NCBI RefSeq assembly: GCF_001592265.1
Contig: NZ_BCWP01000023.1
Location: forward strand, 1-64,000
Reading direction: 5' to 3'
Length of the DNA: 64,000 nt
Source: Curvibacter delicatus NBRC 14919
Lineage (GTDB): Bacteria; Pseudomonadota; Gammaproteobacteria; Burkholderiales; Burkholderiaceae_C
Shown here: positions 58,770 through 64,000 of the stretch, one piece after another
How the letters are laid out: every line of letters begins with the position of its first letter
How positions within the stretch are numbered: the stretch's first letter is position 1
The notes under the pieces: model-generated
What the model saw: the letters and a program-made list of their open reading frames with translations, nothing else
Told to the model about the DNA's origin: nothing
Database searches by the model: none
Position numbers and translations under genes: made by a program

Positions 58770-59870
58770 TCAGGTCGGCACAGTTTCCAGATGCAGGTCG
58801 AGTGAGTTCGCCAGTGTAGTGCGCTGCTCGTGCACCAGTTCCAGCACGGCGTCGAGCAGGGCCGGGGAGATCATGAAGCCGTGGCGGTACATGCCGTTGA
58901 TTTGCAAGCTGCGGGGCCCCAGCTGACGGATGGCCGGCAGGTTGTCCGGCAGGGTGGGGCGGCACTGGCTGGCGATCTCCAGGATGCGCGCTTCGGCAAA
59001 ACCGCTGTGCACGGCGTAAGCCGCGCTCAGCAGTTCCAGCGTGGAGCGCACGCTCGGTGGCGAGAGGTCATTGCTCTCAATCTCGGTGGCGCCGATCACG
59101 AACACGTGGTCCTGCTTTGGCGCGATGTAGATCGAATAGCGCGGGTGGACCATGCGTGTGGGGCGGCGCAGGGTGACTTCGGGGGCATGGATGCGCGCCA
59201 CTTCGCCGCGGATGCCGCGCAACTGCGGCCATTGCGCTTGTGCACCCAGGCCGCGGCAGTCGAACACCCAGTCCGGCTGGCCTGCCGTGCCGGGGGCGAA
59301 GTCCTGCGGGGCGCGCGGGCTGTTCCAGTGCAGGTCAACCTTGAGTGTTTGCAGCTCGTGCAGCAGGGCCGCCAGCAACTGGCGGTTGTCGAGCTGGCCT
59401 TCACCCGGCAGGTACAGGCCTTGTGTGAAGCGGTTGCCCAGCGCAGGCTCGTACTCGGCCATGCCGGTAGCATCAAGCGCCTGCATCTTGGGCAAGGCGG
59501 GCACCTTTTCCTGGTTGGCCTGCAGCAGGCGGGCAAAACGCTGGGCGTCGGCGGCGTCTTGGCGGTGCCAGACGATGAGCGTGCCGTCCTGCTGAAAAAA
59601 CACCGGCTGCGACAGCTGCGCCAGCAGTTCGGGCCAGCGTGTGAGCGCGTAGCGCCCCATTTCCACCACGCTGGGCTCGGTGACGGCGGATTCGGCCAAG
59701 GGGGCCAGCATAGCGGCCGCGATGCGGGCAGGCGAGCCCTGGGCATCGGCGCCGCCGGCTTCATACACGGTGACGGCATGGCCGGCACGAGCCAGTTGCC
59801 AGGCGAGCAGCCGGCCCATCAGGCCGGCGCCGAGGACGACAGAGGAGGGGCGGGAAGGGGAAGTGGTCAT
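58770..59870 (-). CDS. thiO: Glycine oxidase ThiO
   Basis: A 366-residue FAD-dependent oxidase of the DAAO family that makes the glycine imine used by ThiG, needed in aerobic thiazole synthesis. The FAD loop is VVLGAGLMGRLLAWQLARAG; GSPARIAAAMLAPLAE, YLPGEGQLDNRQLLAALLHE and FVIGATEIESND (about residue 268) are typical. It is the first gene of thiO-thiS-thiG-thiE. Only 26 bp separate its start from the divergent thiD start, leaving little room for a separate promoter, which supports transcription from the upstream riboswitch. Confidence 0.92.
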   Translation of the reverse strand: MTTSPSRPSSVVLGAGLMGRLLAWQLARAGHAVTVYEAGGADAQGSPARIAAAMLAPLAESAVTEPSVVEMGRYALTRWPELLAQLSQPVFFQQDGTLIVWHRQDAADAQRFARLLQANQEKVPALPKMQALDATGMAEYEPALGNRFTQGLYLPGEGQLDNRQLLAALLHELQTLKVDLHWNSPRAPQDFAPGTAGQPDWVFDCRGLGAQAQWPQLRGIRGEVARIHAPEVTLRRPTRMVHPRYSIYIAPKQDHVFVIGATEIESNDLSPPSVRSTLELLSAAYAVHSGFAEARILEIASQCRPTLPDNLPAIRQLGPRSLQINGMYRHGFMISPALLDAVLELVHEQRTTLANSLDLHLETVPT

Positions 59871-59896
59871 TTCAAAATACCCTGATAATTTTCGTC

Positions 59897-60754
59897 ATGA
59901 CGAACACAACGATTTCTGCCAACGAAAAACACTACCCGCGTGTGCTGTCCATCGCGGGTTCCGACAGCGGCGGTGGCGCCGGCATCCAGGCCGACCTGAA
60001 GACCTTCAGCGCGCTGGGCTGCTATGGCATGACGGCCATCACGGCCATCACGGCACAAAACACGCAGGGCGTGCGCGCCATCCACGGCGTGCCGCCCGAG
60101 ATCCTCAAGGCACAGATCGAAGCGGTGGTGGAAGACATCGGCGTTGATGCGGTGAAGATCGGTATGTTGCACGCGCCCGAGGTGGTGCGGGTGGTGGCGC
60201 AGGCCATCCGTCAGTATGGGCTCCGGCAGGTGGTGCTTGATCCGGTGATGGTGGCGACCAGCGGTGACCGCCTGATTGCAGAAGAAACGGTGCAGGTGCT
60301 GGTGCAGGAGCTGTTCCCGCTGGCGACCGTCATCACTCCCAACCTGGACGAGGCCGAGCTGCTGCTGGGCCATCCGATCGAGGGCATTGCCGCTCTGGAG
60401 CCGGCGGCACGCGAGCTGCAGGCGCTGGGGGCACCCAGCGTGCTGCTCAAGGGCGGCCATTTGCCAGGAACCGACGTGGTGGATGTGTTGCTGGAGAAGA
60501 GCCAGCCGTCGCAACGCCTGGCGTCGCAGCGCATCGAGAGCCTCAATGTCCACGGCACCGGCTGCACCTTGTCGTCTGCGATTGCCGCCCATCTGGCACT
60601 GGGGCTGGATCTGGCCACTGCCGTGGCCCGGGCCCGGGCCTATATCCTGCGCGCGATTGCTGCAGGCGCTGATGTGCGCACCGGTCACGGCCACGGTCCG
60701 CTGAACCACGGTTATGCGCCGATGGCGATGCAGACCTTGTCTGCGCCCCGATGA
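59897..60754 (+). CDS. thiD: Hydroxymethylpyrimidine/phosphomethylpyrimidine kinase
   Basis: A 285-residue ribokinase-fold kinase that phosphorylates HMP to HMP-P and HMP-PP. It has RVLSIAGSDSGGGAGIQADLKTFSALGCYG, VLDPVMVATSGDRL, VITPNLDEAELLLG and the catalytic NVHGTGCTLSSAIAA (anion hole and Asp region). The ATG at 59897 lies 26 bp from the divergent thiO start. It is oriented opposite to the rest of the thi genes and lies between the TPP riboswitch and thiO, so any transcript from the riboswitch to thiO is antisense to the whole gene. Confidence 0.95.
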   Translation: MTNTTISANEKHYPRVLSIAGSDSGGGAGIQADLKTFSALGCYGMTAITAITAQNTQGVRAIHGVPPEILKAQIEAVVEDIGVDAVKIGMLHAPEVVRVVAQAIRQYGLRQVVLDPVMVATSGDRLIAEETVQVLVQELFPLATVITPNLDEAELLLGHPIEGIAALEPAARELQALGAPSVLLKGGHLPGTDVVDVLLEKSQPSQRLASQRIESLNVHGTGCTLSSAIAAHLALGLDLATAVARARAYILRAIAAGADVRTGHGHGPLNHGYAPMAMQTLSAPR

Positions 60755-60845
60755 CTTTTCCGCACGCGTCATGACAATCGTTTCAAAGGCAGGGGCGGCG
60801 GGCGGCGGGGCCAAAGCGCATCAAGAGTCGATACGCGGCCTGTTG

Positions 60846-60944
60846 AGCCTGCTTCCCTGCGCGAGGATTACCTCAGTCAGGTTCAAAGGGACTGTCTCAG
60901 TCGCGGCCCACCTATTTCAGGCGGGGCAACACCCCCAGCGAATG
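60846..60944 (-). promoter_or_regulatory. TPP riboswitch (THI element)
   Basis: On the minus strand the conserved segments appear in order: GGGGGTG (60936-60930), CTGAGA (60900-60895), GAACCTGA (60884-60877) and GCGCAGGGA (60862-60854). This order and spacing match the TPP-binding aptamer. There is no thi gene directly downstream: the next minus-strand gene is thiO, 976 bases away, past the antisense of thiD. No U-run terminator follows; a C-rich, G-poor stretch on the minus strand (about 60790-60812) suggests Rho-dependent control. It starts about 40 bases after a terminator of the fpr gene, so it has its own promoter (candidate -10 TAAAAT at 60971-60966). Confidence 0.92.
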
Positions 60945-60960
60945 TGCTCTTGTGAGCACA
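60943..60960. promoter_or_regulatory. Palindrome TGTGCTC-TTGT-GAGCACA before the riboswitch
   Basis: A perfect 7+7 inverted repeat with a 4-base centre, just upstream of the riboswitch and near the predicted transcription start. It could be a repressor operator or a 5' RNA hairpin. No known regulator is assigned. Confidence 0.35.
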
Positions 60961-60976
60961 GGCGAATTTTAGAGCC

Positions 60977-61005
60977 AAGAAAAAGCCCGCTCTGAGGCGG
61001 GCCTT
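60977..61005 (-). terminator. Intrinsic terminator after the ferredoxin reductase gene
   Basis: On the minus strand GCCCGC and GCGGGC (61002-60997 and 60990-60985) form a stem with a 6-base loop, followed by TTTTT (60984-60980) and then CTTGG. It lies 30 bases after the stop of the reductase gene. Confidence 0.88.
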
Positions 61006-61033
61006 AACTTGTTTCGGCGAATGTTGACCTGGG

Positions 61034-62134
61034 TCAGTCGAACACCGGCGTTTCCACGCCCAGCACCTTGTGCAGCTTGGGGCTGGTGGTGGTGTACTGC
61101 AGGTGGACCTTCTTTTCCGGGAAGATGAAGGGCATGGCGCCGAAGGCGGCCAGGGCGCATTCGTGGAAGCCCGACAGGATGAGCTTCTTCTTGCCCGGAT
61201 AAGTGTTGATGTCACCCACGGCAAAGATGCCGGGCACGCTGGTGGAGAACTTTTCGGTGTCCACCACGAGCTGCTTGCGCTCGATCTCCAGGCCCCAGTC
61301 GGCGATCGGGCCCAGCTTGGGGCTCAGGCCGAAGAACACCAGCAGCACGTCCATGGGCACCACGCGGGTGACACCATCGCCGCCGGTGACCTTGACCGCG
61401 GTGAGCTTGCCGTCCGTCTCTTCGAAGCCGGTGACCTGGCCGACGATGAACTGCATCTCGTAGGCGTCGCACAGTTCCTTCATCTTGGCCACGCTGGCCG
61501 GAGCCGCCTTGAAGCCGTCACGGCGGTGCAGCAGGATCACGCTCTCGGCCTTGTTCGGGCCTTCGGCGGTGAAGTTCAGCGTCCAGTCGAGCGCGGAGTC
61601 GCCGCCGCCGACGATCACCAGGTTCTTGCCGGCGAAGTCGGCCGGGTTCTTGACGCGGTAGAACAGCTGTGAGCCTTCAAACTTGTCCAGGCCCTCGACC
61701 TTCAGTGTGCGCGGCTGGAAGGCGCCGACGCCAGCGGCGATGAAGATGGTCTTGGTCAGGAACTGGGTGCCCTTGGAGGTTTCGACGAAGAAACGGCCGT
61801 CGTCCTGCTTCTGCACCACGGTCACTTCCTGGCCCAGGTGGAAGGTGGCGCCGAAGGGCTCGATCTGCTTGAGCAGGGAATCGGTGAGTTCCTTGCCGGT
61901 GCACACCGGCACGGCCGGAATGTCGTAGATCGGCTTGTCGGGATAGAGCTCCATCGGCTGGCCGCCGGGATAAGCGAGCGAGTCGATCACGTGGGCCTTG
62001 ATCTCGAGCAGGCCGAGTTCGAACACCTGGAACAGGCCCACCGGGCCAGCGCCGACGATGACGGCGTCGGTTTCAATGGGGCCTTCGTGGGCCTGGGCGG
62101 TTTTGATCACTTCTTGACTGAGTTTCGGTTCCAT
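61034..62134 (-). CDS. Ferredoxin-NADP reductase, thioredoxin-reductase-like type
   Basis: A 366-residue FAD/NAD(P) flavoprotein. It contains two Rossmann motifs, [17 protein letters not shown] and [16 protein letters not shown], the FAD motif [18 protein letters not shown] and the late [17 protein letters not shown]. It lacks the redox CxxC of thioredoxin reductase, which is typical of type-2 ferredoxin reductases. Translation starts at ATG 62134 (MEPKLSQEV); an upstream open frame lies in fdxA. It follows the ferredoxin gene by 4 bp, so electron transfer between NADPH and FdxA is likely. Confidence 0.92.
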   Translation of the reverse strand: MEPKLSQEVIKTAQAHEGPIETDAVIVGAGPVGLFQVFELGLLEIKAHVIDSLAYPGGQPMELYPDKPIYDIPAVPVCTGKELTDSLLKQIEPFGATFHLGQEVTVVQKQDDGRFFVETSKGTQFLTKTIFIAAGVGAFQPRTLKVEGLDKFEGSQLFYRVKNPADFAGKNLVIVGGGDSALDWTLNFTAEGPNKAESVILLHRRDGFKAAPASVAKMKELCDAYEMQFIVGQVTGFEETDGKLTAVKVTGGDGVTRVVPMDVLLVFFGLSPKLGPIADWGLEIERKQLVVDTEKFSTSVPGIFAVGDINTYPGKKKLILSGFHECALAAFGAMPFIFPEKKVHLQYTTTSPKLHKVLGVETPVFD

Positions 62135-62138
62135 GCTT

Positions 62139-62468
62139 TTAGCGCAGCAGCTCTTTGAGCTTGCCGGTCTTGTCTTTCCACTCTTCCGCATCGGGGAGGG
62201 CGGCTTTGCGTTTGGTGATGCTCTTCCAGGTTGGCAGCTTGGCCAGCTCGGCGTTGAGCTTGGTCATGTGCTGCTGGTCGGACGGCACGTCTTCTTCGGC
62301 GTAGATGGCGTTGACCGGGCATTCGGGAATGCAGACGGCGCAGTCGATGCACTCATCGGGATCGATGGTCAGGAAGTTCGGACCTTCGCGGAAGCAGTCG
62401 ACGGGGCAGACATCAACGCAATCGGTGTATTTGCAGCGGATGCAGGATTCGGTGACGACGTGGGTCAT
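62139..62468 (-). CDS. fdxA: 7Fe ferredoxin FdxA
   Basis: A 109-residue 3Fe-4S/4Fe-4S ferredoxin. Cysteines lie in [18 protein letters not shown] (residues 9-26) and [12 protein letters not shown] (residues 40-51), the Azotobacter FdI/FdxA arrangement. A C-terminal tail of about 50 residues follows ([15 protein letters not shown]). AGGAGG-like GGAGG lies upstream at about 62480. It forms a two-gene operon with the ferredoxin reductase. Confidence 0.95.
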   Translation of the reverse strand: MTHVVTESCIRCKYTDCVDVCPVDCFREGPNFLTIDPDECIDCAVCIPECPVNAIYAEEDVPSDQQHMTKLNAELAKLPTWKSITKRKAALPDAEEWKDKTGKLKELLR

Positions 62469-62570
62469 GCTGTAGTTCTGGAGGAAAAAGGGAAGAAGCC
62501 CTTGATTTTATTGGGTTTTGGGAAGTCTGGCGATTGTCGTCCTTGTCGGGGGCAGGGTTGTTGAGATAAG

Positions 62571-63914
62571 TCAATGCAAAAGGAGGGCTCCGGAGGTCTT
62601 GTGGGTGGCGGTATCCACCAGGATCAGTGAGCCCAGAACGCGCGAACGGGCGAAGGGCAAGGCCGCAATCGGCTCCTGCAGTGCCAGCTCGACATGGCCG
62701 ATGGCATTGGGCTCCAGCTGGCTGGCGTCTTCTTCGGCCAGGGTGTTGATGTCCAGGCGGTGCACGATGCGCTTGACCTTGGCCTTGACCCAGCGGTGCC
62801 CATGCAAGGCCCAGTAGACGCGGCCGGCCACCAGCGCTTCGTCGTCGAGCCAGGCCACGGTGCCCAGCAGTTCGCGGCTGGGCGTCAGGCCGGCATCACC
62901 GGCTTGGCTGTCGGCACCGGCCAGCAGCCAGTCACCACGCGACACATCCACCTCGCGGTCCAGCACGATGCCGGCGCTGTGGCCAGCGGCCACGGCCCCG
63001 GGCTGGCGCACGTGGTCCAGCACCTGGGCCACGGTGGCACTCTGCCCGCTGGGGAAAACGCGCACCGTATCGCCGGCCTGCACGCCGCCGGCAGCCACAC
63101 GGCCCCAGAACACGCGCCGGCCCTGGCTGGTGTCGCTGGAAGAGGAAAATTTCTCCACCCACTGCACCGGGAATGCCAGCGGCAGGCCAGTGTCGGCGGC
63201 GGTCACGGGCAACTGCTCCAGGATGTCCAGCAGCGTCGGGCCGCCGTAGCCGCACCAGTTGGCCTCGGCCGGGGCATCCACCACATTCCAGCCCTTGAGG
63301 GCGGAGACCGGCACGGTGGCCGTCACGCTCAAGCCGGCGCTTTCGGCAAAGGCCAGCAGGGCGCTGCGGATGTGGGCAAAGGCCAGGGCCGCATCGGCCA
63401 CGGCATCGAGCTTGTTGACGGCAAAGATGATGGACGGCACACGCAGCAGTTTCAGCAGCAGCGAATGGCGCCGCGTCTGCGGCAGCAGATCCAGGCCGGC
63501 CTTGGCCCAGTCCAGTTTGGTGGCATCCACCAGCACCACAGCGGCGTCGGCACTGGAGGCGGCCGTGACCATGTTGCGCGTGTACTGTTCATGGCCCGGG
63601 GCGTCGCCGATGATGAACTTGCGGTTCTCGGTGCTGAAGTAGCGGTAGGCCACGTCGATGGTGATGCCCTGCTCGCGTTCGGCGGAGAGACCGTCGGTCA
63701 GCAGGGCCAGATCGGTTTCGCCTTGGCGCTGCACGCCAGCCAAGTGGTCCTGCAGCACGGCGCGGGTGTCCACCAGCAGGCGGCCGATCAGCGTGCTCTT
63801 GCCGTCATCGACCGAACCGCAGGTGATGAACTTCAGCGCGGATTGCGTGTCATTTTTGCCGGAAGGCACCGTGGAATATGCGGTAGCAGCTATTGATTTT
63901 GTAGCGGTTGTCAT
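62571..63914 (-). CDS. cysN: Sulfate adenylyltransferase subunit 1 (CysN)
   Basis: A 447-residue GTPase subunit of ATP sulfurylase in assimilatory sulfate activation. GTPase motifs are GSVDDGKSTLIGRLLVD (G1), a G3 GDAPGHEQYTRN and NKLDAV (G4); EREQGITIDVAYRYF is the switch I region. Domains II and III follow EF-Tu-like beta barrels. There is no fused APS-kinase domain. The start is ATG 63914, giving a leader MTTATKSIAATAYSTVPS that contains a repeat-like sequence. Its partner cysD should lie upstream, beyond the window edge. Confidence 0.94.
   Translation of the reverse strand: MTTATKSIAATAYSTVPSGKNDTQSALKFITCGSVDDGKSTLIGRLLVDTRAVLQDHLAGVQRQGETDLALLTDGLSAEREQGITIDVAYRYFSTENRKFIIGDAPGHEQYTRNMVTAASSADAAVVLVDATKLDWAKAGLDLLPQTRRHSLLLKLLRVPSIIFAVNKLDAVADAALAFAHIRSALLAFAESAGLSVTATVPVSALKGWNVVDAPAEANWCGYGGPTLLDILEQLPVTAADTGLPLAFPVQWVEKFSSSSDTSQGRRVFWGRVAAGGVQAGDTVRVFPSGQSATVAQVLDHVRQPGAVAAGHSAGIVLDREVDVSRGDWLLAGADSQAGDAGLTPSRELLGTVAWLDDEALVAGRVYWALHGHRWVKAKVKRIVHRLDINTLAEEDASQLEPNAIGHVELALQEPIAALPFARSRVLGSLILVDTATHKTSGALLLH
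63884..63905 (-). repeat. Repeat-like sequence in the cysN start region
   Basis: The minus strand reads GCTACAAAATCAATAGCTG plus CTA here, similar to the left part of the dispersed sequence recalled from Comamonadaceae and to short palindromes at 33192 and 55140. It encodes CysN residues 4-11, before the conserved GTPase domain. Confidence 0.4.
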
Positions 63915-63945
63915 AAGAATCTCTTTCCGAATGCAGTGCTTCCAA

Positions 63946-64000
63946 CCCAGGGGCACCGCGGAACCGGCTTCGCCGGGCCGCTGGTGCCGCCCCCTGCAAG
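63946..64000 (-). repeat. Dispersed two-hairpin repeat, copy C (cut by window edge)
   Basis: The minus strand reads CTTGCAGGGGGCGG at the window end, then CCGGCGAAGCCGG and GGTGCCCCTGGG, matching copy A. It begins 31 bases upstream of the cysN ATG, so it lies in the likely cysD-cysN junction. The rest of the element is beyond the window. Confidence 0.8.

Noticed and set aside
59867-60814. A 315-codon minus-strand open frame that starts just after the TPP riboswitch and ends overlapping the thiO ATG
   Set aside because: It is exactly antisense to thiD, its composition (His, Gln, Arg rich) is that of a high-GC shadow frame, and no family is recognisable. The ATGA overlap with thiO is intriguing and is noted, but not enough for a gene call.
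1-64000. CRISPR array, prophage or intact insertion sequence
   Set aside because: No regularly spaced direct repeats, no cas genes, and no intact integrase or transposase frames were seen.

Overview
This is a GC-rich, tightly packed chromosomal segment from a Gram-negative bacterium, most likely a betaproteobacterium of the order Burkholderiales and probably the family Comamonadaceae. The basis is the protein style (an OmpR/RisA-type regulator with an EnvZ/RisS-type kinase, a separate RelA without a working hydrolase site, RsfS with a histone-H1-like tail, ThiE with an N-terminal extension) and short dispersed repeats that I recall from that family. No rRNA, 16S or marker-gene comparison was possible, so the genus is left open. 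There is no prophage, intact transposase or CRISPR array.

Region 1 (1-11.5 kb) is housekeeping and accessory: a cystathionine beta-lyase-type enzyme, two membrane proteins, a tightly coupled tesA-mnmH-DUF1993 operon that diverges from an ABC ATPase with overlapping start codons, rlmB, a tandem pair of tiny paralogous coiled-coil proteins, PhoD phosphatase convergent with an orphan PhnD-like binding protein, serB and a DUF4405 membrane protein. Region 2 (11.5-29 kb) holds mfd (with a terminator-like hairpin in its leader), a very large MASE3-PAS-GAF-HD-GYP sensor, ispD-ispF, the RisAS-like two-component system, a SIMPL protein, relA, an alpha/beta hydrolase, 3-hydroxybutyrate dehydrogenase and a HerA-like ATPase.

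Region 3 (29-36.7 kb) is a long plus-strand gene train: yebC, purD, an acyltransferase, hemF, nadD, rsfS, rlmH, maf and rng, many overlapping by 1-4 bp. It runs directly into region 4 (36.7-51.5 kb), a cell-surface glycan locus: two GT4-like glycosyltransferases, gmd and fcl (GDP-L-fucose synthesis), a DUF268 protein, a GT11-type and a GT10-type fucosyltransferase around a GT2 enzyme. Facing them is a minus-strand operon of GT2, msbA, polysaccharide deacetylase, a DUF6492-like protein and an O-antigen ligase/polymerase. The centre of this locus (about 41.3-46.4 kb) is visibly AT-richer than its surroundings. A last GT2 gene lies only 7 bp before tolB-pal-cpoB, with no tolQRA in view.

Region 5 (54-64 kb) is sulfur and cofactor metabolism: a YeeE/YedE sulfur-compound transporter, tcdA, tRNA-Lys and tRNA-Asn, the thiamine genes thiO-thiS-thiG-thiE on the minus strand with thiD on the plus strand, a TPP riboswitch, a TrxR-like ferredoxin-NADP reductase with FdxA ferredoxin, and cysN. 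The most unusual arrangement in the window is here: the TPP riboswitch points toward thiOSGE but is separated from it by thiD, which lies in the opposite orientation. Riboswitch-controlled transcription must therefore run antisense through all of thiD before reaching thiO. Three copies (one cut by the window edge) of a roughly 100-bp two-hairpin repeat lie at 29.8, 58.5 and 63.9 kb, the second inside the thi operon and the third just upstream of cysN.
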